A DNA stretch of 64,000 nt, taken from NCBI RefSeq assembly GCF_028622875.1, contig NZ_CP117709.1:7939001-8003000 (forward strand), written 5' to 3'. This stretch comes from Streptomyces sp. MMBL 11-1. Its GTDB lineage: Bacteria; Actinomycetota; Actinomycetes; Streptomycetales; Streptomycetaceae. The position numbers were made by a program, and so were the translations under genes. Position 1 is the first letter of the stretch. Each line of letters opens with the position of its first letter. The notes beneath the pieces are model-generated. The model had not been told where the DNA came from. It did no database searches and saw nothing but the letters and a program-made list of their open reading frames with translations. Below are positions 8,027 to 16,810 of the stretch, piece after piece.

Positions 8027-8653
8027 ATGACTGGGCAACGCGACCGTTGGGCGGAACTGACCGGTGGACAGGCTGGGGAGGAATACGCCCAGCGGTTCGC
8101 GCGGCTCGCCGAGTCGGGCCACGACATCCACGGCGAGGCCTCCTTCTGCGCCGCGTTGCTGAAACCGGCCGGCCGGGTGCTCGACGCGGGCTGCGGCACC
8201 GGCCGGATCGCGATCCGGCTGGCCGAACTGGGCCACCACTGCACCGGCGTGGACGTCGACTCCTCGATGCTCGCCGTCGCACGCCGCGAGGCGCCCGCGC
8301 AGGACTGGCGCCTCGGTGACCTGGCCCGGCTGGACGCCCTCGGCCTGGACCCGGACTTCGACCTGGTGCTCGCCGCCGGAAACGTCATCCCCCTGCTGGC
8401 CCCCGGCACCGGGGCGACCGTCGTCGGGAACCTTGCCGCCGCACTGCGCCCCGGCGGTCTGCTGGTCACCGGCATGGGACTGGACGCCGCACACCTGCCG
8501 CTCGACGAAGCACCGGTGACCATCACCGAGTTCGACCACTGGTGCGCCCGGGCCGGACTGGCCCTGCGGCAGCGCTACGCGACCTGGAACGGCGACCCGT
8601 ACGACGAGGGCGGCGGCTACGCGGTCAGCGTGCACACCCGCCCCGCCACCTGA
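8027..8653 (+). CDS. Class I SAM-dependent methyltransferase
   Basis: The 208-residue Rossmann-fold methyltransferase has motif I VLDAGCGTGR at about residues 50-59, the acidic loop DVDSS after strand beta2, and LRPGGLLVTG (post-motif III). These bind S-adenosylmethionine. The acceptor is unknown; the closest sequence style is the Methyltransf_25/11 group. It stands alone, divergent from the MOSC gene and 92 bases before the response regulator gene. Confidence 0.9.
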   Translation: MTGQRDRWAELTGGQAGEEYAQRFARLAESGHDIHGEASFCAALLKPAGRVLDAGCGTGRIAIRLAELGHHCTGVDVDSSMLAVARREAPAQDWRLGDLARLDALGLDPDFDLVLAAGNVIPLLAPGTGATVVGNLAAALRPGGLLVTGMGLDAAHLPLDEAPVTITEFDHWCARAGLALRQRYATWNGDPYDEGGGYAVSVHTRPAT

Positions 8654-8745
8654 ACCCGCGGCCCGTCCGGCAGCCCGTTCCCGCCACTCGCCCGCCGAAC
8701 CCCCCTCTCGCGATCCTTCCTGTCCCAGGACCTGGAGATACCGGC

Positions 8746-9429
8746 ATGCCACGCGTCGTCCTTGTCGAAGATGATCCGTCTGTACGCGACGGCGTCGAGA
8801 TGGGGCTGCGCCGGCGCGGGCACGAGGTCCTCGCCACCGCGACCGGCGAGGCCGGCCTGGAGGCGCTGGACGCGTTCCGCCCCGACCTCCTGCTGCTCGA
8901 TCTGATGCTGCCCGTGATGGACGGCGTCGAGGTGTGCCGCCGCGTACGCGCGAACAGCCAGTTGCCGATCATCATGCTCACCGCGCGCGGTGATGACGTG
9001 GACATCGTCGTCGGGCTGGAGGCCGGTGCGGACGACTACGTCGTCAAGCCCGCCCGCACCGAGGTCATCGAGGCCCGCATCCGCGCCGTGCTGCGCCGCT
9101 TCGAAGCCCCGGCCGGCGCCCGGCCCGCCGTCGAATACCACGGCGACCTGGACATCGACCGGGCCGGTCACACCGTCCTCAAGGCGGGCGAGCCGGTCGC
9201 CCTCGCACCTTCCGAGCTGAAGCTGTTGCTGTTCCTGTCCGCGGCGCCGGGAAAGGTCTTCAGCCGGCAGCGGCTCCTGGAAGAAGTCTGGGATCACAGC
9301 TACCACAGCGACGTGCGCCTGGTGGACGCCTGCGTGCGCCGACTCCGCATCAAGATCGAAGACCTGTCCGACAGCCCTCGGTACATCCAGACCCTGCGGG
9401 GATTCGGCTACCGCTTCGGCCCGCTGTGA
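8746..9429 (+). CDS. OmpR-family response regulator
   Basis: The 227-residue regulator has a receiver domain (about residues 1-115) with acidic pocket EDD at 8-10, phosphoacceptor Asp52 in LLDLMLP, and Lys in VVKPA. A winged-helix DNA-binding domain (about residues 130-225) ends in the conserved YIQTLRGFGYRF. The ATG at 8746 begins directly with the receiver strand MPRVVLVEDD. It overlaps the histidine kinase gene by four bases (GTGA), so the two are translationally coupled. The order regulator-kinase-lipoprotein resembles AfsQ-type systems of Streptomyces, but no sigma factor gene sits beside it, so the identity is not claimed. Confidence 0.93.
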   Translation: MPRVVLVEDDPSVRDGVEMGLRRRGHEVLATATGEAGLEALDAFRPDLLLLDLMLPVMDGVEVCRRVRANSQLPIIMLTARGDDVDIVVGLEAGADDYVVKPARTEVIEARIRAVLRRFEAPAGARPAVEYHGDLDIDRAGHTVLKAGEPVALAPSELKLLLFLSAAPGKVFSRQRLLEEVWDHSYHSDVRLVDACVRRLRIKIEDLSDSPRYIQTLRGFGYRFGPL

Positions 9430-10949
9430 AGATACCCGGAGCGGCCGCCGCGTTCGGCGTGCGTACCCGGCTGGTGCTCGCGTTCCTCCTGGTGGCCGCG
9501 GTCAGCGCGGTCACCACCGCCGCGCTGACCTACCGGGAAGCTCGCAGCGCGGTCCTCGAACGCGCACAGGACACGGCCGTCGCCTCCTTCCGCGAGGAGG
9601 TCGAGCGGTTCGTCCCCCGCCTGCCCCTGGACCTGGAATCGGTCCGGTGGGACCTGTACGACATCGCGGCGCGCTCCAAACCCCATCCATGGATCGTGTT
9701 CGCCGAGTACGGCTCGGTGCGCGTCTCCTCGGGCGACCGGCCCGCCTCCGGTGTGCTGACCGGGGAGCTGCGCCGCGCCGCGCGGACCTCGCCGCACGGC
9801 AGCTTCCAGCGGGTCGTCAAGGACGAGAAGGCGTATCTGACGATCGGGATGCCGGTGCTGACGCGGGTCGTCGCGGGCGGCCGCGCGGTGCCCAGCGGCC
9901 TCGTCCTCTACGCCGTGATGCCCATGGCGAACGAGGAGGCGGACATCGACGCCCTGGTGACCGCTGCCCGCGACGGTGCCCTGCCGGGACTGGTGGTGGC
10001 CCTGGTGCCCGCCCTGTTCGCCGCGCGCAGCGTGCTGCGCCCCGTCCGGGAACTGCGGCGTGCCGCGCACTCCATGGGCGGGGGGCGGCTCGACGCGCGG
10101 ATCACCGTACGCGGCAGGGACGAGATGGCCGACCTCGCCCGGACGTTCAACAGCTCGGCGGCCCGCCTCGAACACTCCGTACAGGAACTCCGGGACGCCG
10201 GGGCGCGGGCCCGGCGTTTCGCCTCGGACGTCTCGCACGAACTGCGCACCCCCCTCGCGGGAATGCTCGCCGTCACGGAAGTCCTGGACGAGGACGCCGG
10301 GACGCTCGACCCGGACACCGCCCGTGCGGTGCGCCTGATCAGCCTTGAGACCGGCAAACTGGCCGTGCTGGTGGAGGACCTGATGGAGATATCCCGCTTC
10401 GACGCCCGCGCGGCCGGACTCAACACCGACGAGGTGGACGCGGCGGAGGCCATACGCAGAACCCTGTCCGGCAGGCAGTGGCAGGACCGGGTCCGTGCGG
10501 AGCTGGCCGAGGGCATCCGTATCCGCCTCGACCCTCGCCGCTTCGACGTCATCGTGGCCAACCTCGTCGACAACGCCCTGCACCACGGCGCCGAACCGGT
10601 CACCGTACGGCTGTCGTCCCGCGCGGGTGCGCTGATCACCGAGGTGCGGGACAGCGGCCCCGGGATCGCCCCCGACGCACTGCCGCACATCTTCGACCGG
10701 TTCTACAAGGCGGACGCCGCGCGTTCCCGCTCATCGGGCAGCGGCCTCGGCCTCGCGATCACCCAGGAGAACGTGGTCCTCCACGGCGGCACGATCCGCG
10801 CTTCGAGCGCGCCCGGCGGCGGCGCGCTGTTCACGGTGGAACTGCCCTTCGACGGGCCCGCGTCGAGGCCCGACGCGCCGGACGATCCGCCGCCCGCACA
10901 CGGCGAAGGGCCGGGGACGGGTCCCGGACGCGGGGAGGCCACCGCGTGA
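9426..10949 (+). CDS. Membrane sensor histidine kinase
   Basis: The 507-residue kinase has an N-terminal membrane helix (about residues 12-35), an extracytoplasmic sensor region of about 150 residues, and a second membrane segment near residues 180-200. A HAMP domain follows, then a HisKA domain with FASDVSHELRTP (His near 270), and a HATPase with N-box NLVDNALHHG, G1 DSGPGIAP, F-box IFDRFYK and G2 GSGLGLAI. A Pro-rich tail ends the protein. GTG start and stop overlap both neighbours by four bases. It should phosphorylate the adjacent OmpR-type regulator; the stimulus is unknown. Confidence 0.93.
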   Translation: MKIPGAAAAFGVRTRLVLAFLLVAAVSAVTTAALTYREARSAVLERAQDTAVASFREEVERFVPRLPLDLESVRWDLYDIAARSKPHPWIVFAEYGSVRVSSGDRPASGVLTGELRRAARTSPHGSFQRVVKDEKAYLTIGMPVLTRVVAGGRAVPSGLVLYAVMPMANEEADIDALVTAARDGALPGLVVALVPALFAARSVLRPVRELRRAAHSMGGGRLDARITVRGRDEMADLARTFNSSAARLEHSVQELRDAGARARRFASDVSHELRTPLAGMLAVTEVLDEDAGTLDPDTARAVRLISLETGKLAVLVEDLMEISRFDARAAGLNTDEVDAAEAIRRTLSGRQWQDRVRAELAEGIRIRLDPRRFDVIVANLVDNALHHGAEPVTVRLSSRAGALITEVRDSGPGIAPDALPHIFDRFYKADAARSRSSGSGLGLAITQENVVLHGGTIRASSAPGGGALFTVELPFDGPASRPDAPDDPPPAHGEGPGTGPGRGEATA

Positions 10950-11530
10950 GGAAGCGGACGCGCCGCGGGGTCGCGCTCGCCACGCTGCTGCTCGCCGGGG
11001 CGCCCCTCTCCGGCTGCGGTATCCAGGAGACGGGCGTGGTCGGGGCCGGGAGACCACCGGTCGGCGACCTGCTGCCCCCGCGGGATTCACGGATGCTGTT
11101 GTTCTTCTTCTCCCCCGACGACGAACTGCTGCCCGTGCCACGGATCGTCGAAGTCCCCTGGCAGGACGGCTCCGGGAGTTCGCCCTCGGAGAGCGAGGAG
11201 GCGAGCGAGGCCCTGTCGCCCCTGACGGCCGTCACCGCCCTGCTCGACGGGCCGAACAAGGCCGAGCGGCGGGCCGGGCTCCGCAACACCCGCTCACTGC
11301 CCCGTGCGGCGTCCGCCGTGGACCGGGTCGTGACGGGCGCTTCCACCGTCGAGGTCAGGCTGAACCTGCGGGTGAGGCGGCTGTCCGCCCCCGCCCGCGA
11401 CCAACTCGTCTGCACGGCCGCCTTCGCCGCGCACGCCCAGGGGGCCCTGCCCGTCACCCTGGCCGGGCAGGACGGTGCCCTCGCCCCGGCCGACTGCTCC
11501 CTCCGCCCGGTCCCGGTCCCGGCACGCTGA
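10946..11530 (+). CDS. Lipoprotein, probable accessory of the two-component system
   Basis: The 194-residue lipoprotein has a short basic N-terminus, a hydrophobic stretch and the lipobox LSGC, with the lipidated Cys at about residue 24. The mature part contains a GerMN-like segment (PLTAVTALLDGPNKAERRAGLRN-type). The GTG start overlaps the kinase stop (GTGA). Lipoproteins encoded with Streptomyces sensor kinases often dampen or tune signalling from outside the membrane; that role here is inferred from position. Confidence 0.85.
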   Translation: MRKRTRRGVALATLLLAGAPLSGCGIQETGVVGAGRPPVGDLLPPRDSRMLLFFFSPDDELLPVPRIVEVPWQDGSGSSPSESEEASEALSPLTAVTALLDGPNKAERRAGLRNTRSLPRAASAVDRVVTGASTVEVRLNLRVRRLSAPARDQLVCTAAFAAHAQGALPVTLAGQDGALAPADCSLRPVPVPAR

Positions 11531-11584
11531 GCGAGCGTGGGGCGGGAACGGCCGACGGCCCCGCCACCACGCCGACGGTACGAC

Positions 11585-11620
11585 AGCGGCCCGCCGGAAC
11601 CTCCGTTCCGACGGGCCGCT
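11585..11620. terminator. Hairpin terminator between lipoprotein and subtilase genes
   Basis: A 16-bp inverted repeat with one mismatch (arms 11585-11600 and 11605-11620, loop CTCC) lies between convergent genes. It is a probable bidirectional terminator. Confidence 0.8.
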
Positions 11621-11662
11621 TCGCCTGGCATCACCCCGGGCGGCGTTCCGCCCGGTGGCGTC

Positions 11663-14600
11663 TCACCTGCCGAAGAAGGCGTTGTGGATCGTGACCGTCG
11701 ACTCGTTGCCGTTCGTGTCGGTGACGACGGCCTTCAACGAGATCGCCTTGCCCTTCGCCGGGGCGCTCACGGTGATCGTGCCCGCGGTGACCTTGGCGGG
11801 CAGCCACTTCTCGTTGTCGTACGACACCATCACCCGCAGCGCCTTCAGACCGGCTCCGGCCGCCGCGCCCTGCACCACGACGGGGAACGTCTGCTGGGAG
11901 CCCGCCGGGACGGTGGAGTCCAGCGCGAGCCGCGGCTGGAAACGGACCGTGGAGACCGGCAGCGTCGTCGGAGCCGCGGTGCGTGCGGAGGTGAAGGTCC
12001 ACGAGGCGTCGATCCGGTTCCCGGCGCGGTAGACCGCCGGGTTCCGGTTGACCGTGGTCGCCACCTTGTACGTGGCGGACTCCTCGGGCAGCGCGAAGAA
12101 CCGCTCGCTTATGGCAGCGTCCTCCTTCGCGTACAGCACGCCGTCGCGGTGGATCGTGGTGGTCGCACCGGCGTACCGGGCGAACCCGGAATGGCCCTGC
12201 CCGTCGCTGAGGAGCGCCAGCGAACCGTAGAGGTTGTCGCCGTCGCGCACGAGCCCTTCACCGGCCTTGATCTGCGGCCCCATCACGCCGGCGTGGAAGG
12301 TGTCGGTGTGCGTCGTCCCCGGCTCGAACCTCCGGGCCGTGTCCCAGAAGTAGGCCGCTTCGATCTGTCGGCCGCCCGCCGGGTCCTTGTCTCCCAGGAC
12401 ACCCGCCGAGATGTTCCAGACGGCGTCGTCGTCCGTGGACAGGTACACCTTCCGGGTCCCCGTCAGGGGGTGCACGGTGAAGGCCGGTTCGATACCCCCG
12501 TTGGCCAGTTCGCCGTATGCCTGGACGACGCTGTCGAGGCCGGGCACCGACGCCCCGATCCGCACCTTCACCAGGGCCATGTTCCTGGTCGTGTACGTCT
12601 TGCTGTAGCCGGTGGCCAGCTCCGGGACCAGGCTGCCGGCGAGCGCGTTGTACTCGGTGCCCCCCTGCTTCCAGTGGGCGGACCACTGCTGGTAGAGGGA
12701 GCCAGCGGACGCCCGGGGACCCTGATGCGCGGTACGGACGTTGTCGAAACTGGTGAAGTCGCTCCACAGTCTGATGCCCGCCTCGGGCGTGTCCAGGGCG
12801 TACATCATCCCCGCGCGCGTCGGAGTGGCCGTCGCGTCCGGCACCTTGAACGTCACCGGCCGGGTGGTCCGGGCGTCGAGGTCGACCGTGGTCGGGCCGG
12901 TCACCGAGAACTGGGGGTTGTTGATCAGATCGGCTCCCTTGCCCGGAGCCGCGGGGTCGACCAGCATGTCGGCCGACAGGTTGTAGGTGCCGCGCGGCAG
13001 CCGGACCGTTGCCGAACCGGACGACAGATCCGGGAAGAACCGCAGGCGGGAGGCGTGACCGAGATACCCCTTGAGGTCCGCCTGCCAGCCGGTGCTGGGC
13101 GCGCCGTCCCGACCGGTGGCCTTGAAGGTGACCTCGTACGACTCGACCTCCCGATCCACCGCGGCCGCCGTCCGCACGGTCTGGCCGCCCCCGGACGCCA
13201 CGACGGTGGCCGAGTAGGAGCCGTCGACCGTACCGCCGAGGCGGGTGTCGGCGGTCAGGTCCACGGCGGCGGTGCCACCCGCCGGGACCGTGACCCGCTG
13301 CGCCCCGAGGGCGAAGAAGCCGGCCGGTGCGGGCTGCCCGTCCCCGCCGGTCGGCGCGGACAGCGACAGGTCCAGCGTCACGTCGCTGCTGCCGTTGTTG
13401 CGGTACGTCACCTGCTTGGTGACGGGGGCGTCGTCGGTGTGGGGCCAGGTCTGGGTGCCCAGGTTCACGGAGACCGGCTCGGCGACGACCGTCTGGTCGA
13501 TCGCCTTGTCGACGGTGAGCCGGCCCGCGCCCTGCTGGAAGACCGAGTGGGAGCCGTCCTTGGCCGAGCCCGTCAGAGCGGCCTTGATCCGGTCGCCCGT
13601 CCAGGTGGGGTTCTTCTGCTTGAGGATCGCCGCGGCCCCCGCGACGTGCGGAGTCGCCATCGACGTGCCGTTCAGGCTGTGGTATCCGGGCGGGTCCTGT
13701 CCCGGCACGCCCGCGGCGGCGGCCGCCGTGATCGACACGCCCGGCGCGGTGATGTCGGGCTTGACGGCCTTGTCGCCGGTACGGGGGCCGACGCTGGAGA
13801 AGTCGGCGATCAGGTCGTTGTCGTCGACGGCGCCGACGGTCAGGGCCGCGTCGGCGCTGCCCGGCGATCCGACCGTGCCCTGGTCCGGCCCGCTGTTGCC
13901 CGCGGCTATCGCGAACAGGACGCCCTTCTCCGCGGATACCTTGTTGACCTGGGCTTCCAGTGGGTCGATTCCGGGTGTGTCGACGCCGCCCAGACTCATG
14001 TTGATGATGTCGGCGCCCTGGGCGACGGCCCAGTCGACCCCCGCGATGACGCCGGAGTCGTCACCGACGCCCCGATCGTCCAGCACCTTGGCGTTGATGA
14101 GCCGGGCCCCCGGGGCAACGCCCTTGAACCGGGCGTCCTTCGCTCCCGTGCCGGCCGCGGTGGAGGCGACGTGCGTGCCGTGCCCGTCACGGTCCTTGGC
14201 GTCCGGGGAGCCGCTGAAGTTCCGCTCCGCGGCCACCCTGCCCGCCAGGTCCGGATGGGTGGTGTCGATGCCGGTGTCCACGACGGCGATCTTCACTCCG
14301 GTGCCGTCGAACGACCGGGCCCAGGCCGCAGGGGCGCCGATCTGACCGGTGCTGCGGTCGAGGGAGGCCTTGCGCACGCCGTCGAGCCAGATTCGCGCGA
14401 TACCGGACGCGGTGGCCGCCGAACCGTCCTTACGCTGACGTGTCAGGGCGTCCCACAGCGCGCCCTTGCTGTCGGTGGCCGCGGCAGTGGTGACGGCATC
14501 GGCGTCGAGGGCCGACAGGGCCCGGCGGACGGTGGTGCCGTCCGCGGACCGCACCTCGGCACGGGCGGACCCGGCCGCCGCCCCCCGGTAACCGACGATC

Positions 14601-15001
14601 ACCTTGAGCCCGGCCCGGTGGGCCCTGAGACTCTCCGGCTCGGCCAGTGCGGTGATGTCGAACAGCCGCCGGTCCAGCCTGCCGTCCGCGATCAGCTGCC
14701 GGGCGTCACGCGGCACCACATGGGTGCGGCCGTCGTGGATCTCGGTGAAGAAGGGGATGTCCTCCCGGCCCTTGGCCCGCTGGATGCCCTCGACCCGGCC
14801 CTTGGCGCCGACGAGGACCCGGTCGCCGGTGATCAGGGTGACGGTGTCGACGGTCCGGCCGGCCGGCACTAAGGCCTTGGCGGTCGGGGATGCCATGTCC
14901 GGGCCACCGGTCTTCCCCGACGCCGGACCGGTCATGCCGGCGGTCAGGGCGACCGAGGCCGCGGCGACGAGCGCGTACGCCCTCGTTGATCTTTTTCGCA
15001 A
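11663..15001 (-). CDS. Large secreted S8 (subtilisin-like) serine protease
   Basis: This is a 1112-residue secreted subtilase. A signal peptide covers about residues 1-29. A propeptide region follows, then the S8 catalytic domain with Asp in VVDTGID (near 240), His in HGTHVAS (near 274), Asn oxyanion residue in AAGNSG, and Ser in GTSMATPHVAG (near 446). The remaining 550 or so residues are beta-rich, with Ig/FnIII-like segments, and probably bind substrate or cell surface. It resembles the large extracellular serine proteases common in Streptomyces. It is monocistronic: a GNAT gene upstream on the same strand is 195 bases away and a terminator follows. Confidence 0.93.
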   Translation of the reverse strand: MRKRSTRAYALVAAASVALTAGMTGPASGKTGGPDMASPTAKALVPAGRTVDTVTLITGDRVLVGAKGRVEGIQRAKGREDIPFFTEIHDGRTHVVPRDARQLIADGRLDRRLFDITALAEPESLRAHRAGLKVIVGYRGAAAGSARAEVRSADGTTVRRALSALDADAVTTAAATDSKGALWDALTRQRKDGSAATASGIARIWLDGVRKASLDRSTGQIGAPAAWARSFDGTGVKIAVVDTGIDTTHPDLAGRVAAERNFSGSPDAKDRDGHGTHVASTAAGTGAKDARFKGVAPGARLINAKVLDDRGVGDDSGVIAGVDWAVAQGADIINMSLGGVDTPGIDPLEAQVNKVSAEKGVLFAIAAGNSGPDQGTVGSPGSADAALTVGAVDDNDLIADFSSVGPRTGDKAVKPDITAPGVSITAAAAAGVPGQDPPGYHSLNGTSMATPHVAGAAAILKQKNPTWTGDRIKAALTGSAKDGSHSVFQQGAGRLTVDKAIDQTVVAEPVSVNLGTQTWPHTDDAPVTKQVTYRNNGSSDVTLDLSLSAPTGGDGQPAPAGFFALGAQRVTVPAGGTAAVDLTADTRLGGTVDGSYSATVVASGGGQTVRTAAAVDREVESYEVTFKATGRDGAPSTGWQADLKGYLGHASRLRFFPDLSSGSATVRLPRGTYNLSADMLVDPAAPGKGADLINNPQFSVTGPTTVDLDARTTRPVTFKVPDATATPTRAGMMYALDTPEAGIRLWSDFTSFDNVRTAHQGPRASAGSLYQQWSAHWKQGGTEYNALAGSLVPELATGYSKTYTTRNMALVKVRIGASVPGLDSVVQAYGELANGGIEPAFTVHPLTGTRKVYLSTDDDAVWNISAGVLGDKDPAGGRQIEAAYFWDTARRFEPGTTHTDTFHAGVMGPQIKAGEGLVRDGDNLYGSLALLSDGQGHSGFARYAGATTTIHRDGVLYAKEDAAISERFFALPEESATYKVATTVNRNPAVYRAGNRIDASWTFTSARTAAPTTLPVSTVRFQPRLALDSTVPAGSQQTFPVVVQGAAAGAGLKALRVMVSYDNEKWLPAKVTAGTITVSAPAKGKAISLKAVVTDTNGNESTVTIHNAFFGR

Positions 15002-15196
15002 GATTGCCCCTGCTCAGGAGTGGTTCGGGCGGGCGAAGACCCGGCCGCACGGGGCGCGTTCGGCCCCGGATTCCTGAAGTATGTCGAGGGCGTTCGGACG
15101 CACTCAATGATCGTTGTGTAACAGCGGAGCACCCTGATCCGGTCTGCTCGCGAGGGCGTACGGCACCGGATCGGGGCGGGGGCGCACGGCCCCGGA

Positions 15197-15745
15197 TCAG
15201 TCGGACGGCGTGACCGGACTCGTTACGCCCAGCCACTGCTCGGCGCCGTACTCCTCGAACCGCGCCACCTCGGTGAACCCCAGCTTCCGCGCGAGGCGCA
15301 TCGAGGGGCTGTTGGCGGTCCGGGTGCAGAGAACCACCGGCTCGCCGGGAAGCGCTGCGGCGAACCAGCCGAGCGCGGCGGCGCATGCCTCGGAGGCGAA
15401 CCCGAAGCCCCAGGCTTCCGGCAGCAACAGATAGCCGAGTTCGAACTCCCCGGCATCCGGACGGAGGTGGCCCGGGAGATCCCCGGGCCGACGGTCGAGA
15501 GTGACCGCGCCGATCATCGCTCCGTCGAGCTCCACCACGAAGAAGCCCCGCCGTCGCCCCGGCACCTCGGGGACGGAGCGTTCGAGAGCGTCGCGCGGTC
15601 GGGGGCCACCGAGGTGGACGCCCACCTCCGGCGATGCGAACAGCTCGATGAACGCCGCACGGTCCCGCGCCTCGGACCCACGGAGCACGAGCCGTCGCGT
15701 CCTGATCGGGACGGGCGGCCAGACGGCACCGTCGAGTTCGGCCAT
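15197..15745 (-). CDS. GNAT-family N-acetyltransferase (RimJ/RimL-like)
   Basis: The 182-residue GNAT enzyme is of the Acetyltransf_3 type, which acetylates N-termini or small amines. It shows the opening TRRLVLRGSEARD, the central YLLLPEAWGFGFASEA segment that forms the acetyl-CoA loop, and NSPSMRLARKLGFTEVARF near the C-terminus. The ATG at 15745 is chosen because it places the RLVLR strand at the usual distance from the start; the longer frame to 15910 is Arg/Pro noise. Confidence 0.9.
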   Translation of the reverse strand: MAELDGAVWPPVPIRTRRLVLRGSEARDRAAFIELFASPEVGVHLGGPRPRDALERSVPEVPGRRRGFFVVELDGAMIGAVTLDRRPGDLPGHLRPDAGEFELGYLLLPEAWGFGFASEACAAALGWFAAALPGEPVVLCTRTANSPSMRLARKLGFTEVARFEEYGAEQWLGVTSPVTPSD

Positions 15746-15821
15746 GGAGGGCAAGCTATCGCAAGGCGCGGGAGGACCGCCCCCCGCCGTCTCCTCCTCG
15801 GCGCGATCCGCCGCTGTCCGG

Positions 15822-16760
15822 TCACCACGCGTCGATGACCGGTGGGCCGGATTCGTGGTGCTGCCATGCCTCGTCGAGCCGCGCGAGCCGTTCCGCGGCG
15901 GCGATGCCATACAGGGACGCGACCTTGCCGTCGCGGACCTCGAACGCCACGGCGCCCACCACCCGGCCCCCGACCACGGCGACCACGGCCGGGGCGCCGT
16001 TGACCCACGCGAGATGCAGCGCCGGTGAACCGCCGGCCAGCCGCCGCTTCGCCGGCGTGGCCTTGAATCCCGCCCGCACGAAGGAGGCGACCCGCTCGCG
16101 CGACCGGTACCGCAGCAGCCGCCTGGCCAGGCCGGCGCCGTCCGAGACCGCCGTCACGTCCTCGGTGAGCAGCGCCACCAGCCGATCGGTGCGCCCCGAG
16201 GTGGCGGCTGCGAGGAACTCCTCGACGACCCGGCGCGCCGAGGCGGGGTCGGCCGCGCCACCGCGGCGGCGCTCGGCCGCGACCCGGGTACGGGCCCGGT
16301 GGGCATGCTGCTGGCTCGCCGATGTGGTGATGTCGAGGATCGCGGCGATCTCGGCGTGGCTGTACGAGAACGCCTCACGCAGGACGTAGACGGCCCGCTC
16401 GGTCGGCGAGAGGTGCTCCAGGAGGGTCAGTACGGCCAAGGTCACCGATTCACGCTGCTCGAAGGTGTCGGCCGGGCCGAGCATCGGGTCGCCGTCGAGG
16501 AGCGGTTCGGGCAGCCACGCGCCGGCCGTTCGCTCGTGACGCGCCTGTGCCGAGCGGAGGCGGTCGAGGCAGAGGTTGGTGGCGACCTTGGTCAGCCACG
16601 CTTCCGGTACCTCGATCCGCTCGCGGTCCGCGGCCTGCCACCGCAGGAACGTGTCCTGCACGGCGTCCTCGGCGTCGGCCGCCGAGCCGAGCAGACGGTA
16701 CGCGAGGGAGGCGAGCCTGCTGCGGTCGGCCTCGAACCGGTCGACGGCTGCGCTGTCCAT
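15822..16760 (-). CDS. ECF41-type RNA polymerase sigma factor (SigJ-like)
   Basis: The 312-residue sigma factor has region 2 (AYRLLGSAADAEDAVQDTFLRW) and region 4 (LSPTERAVYVLREAFSYSHAEIA), linked by the WLPEPL motif typical of ECF41. A SnoaL-like C-terminal extension of about 110 residues follows, which in ECF41 proteins takes the place of an anti-sigma factor. The DGGG-type motif appears as DGAG, and the family NPDKL end motif is replaced by AAERLARL. ECF41 genes are typically beside genes for carboxymuconolactone decarboxylases, oxidoreductases or epimerases. Here an FAD oxidoreductase gene lies 50 bases upstream on the same strand, so the two are likely co-transcribed. Confidence 0.88.
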   Translation of the reverse strand: MDSAAVDRFEADRSRLASLAYRLLGSAADAEDAVQDTFLRWQAADRERIEVPEAWLTKVATNLCLDRLRSAQARHERTAGAWLPEPLLDGDPMLGPADTFEQRESVTLAVLTLLEHLSPTERAVYVLREAFSYSHAEIAAILDITTSASQQHAHRARTRVAAERRRGGAADPASARRVVEEFLAAATSGRTDRLVALLTEDVTAVSDGAGLARRLLRYRSRERVASFVRAGFKATPAKRRLAGGSPALHLAWVNGAPAVVAVVGGRVVGAVAFEVRDGKVASLYGIAAAERLARLDEAWQHHESGPPVIDAW

Positions 16761-16810
16761 GCGAAACAGCCTAAGGGCTGTCCCGCGCCTCCCGGCGGGC
16801 GCGTCAGCCA

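Noticed and set aside
11537..14872. Long open frame on the plus strand opposite the subtilase
   Set aside because: It is antisense to the subtilase, which has a signal peptide and a full catalytic triad; the opposite frame shows no family features.
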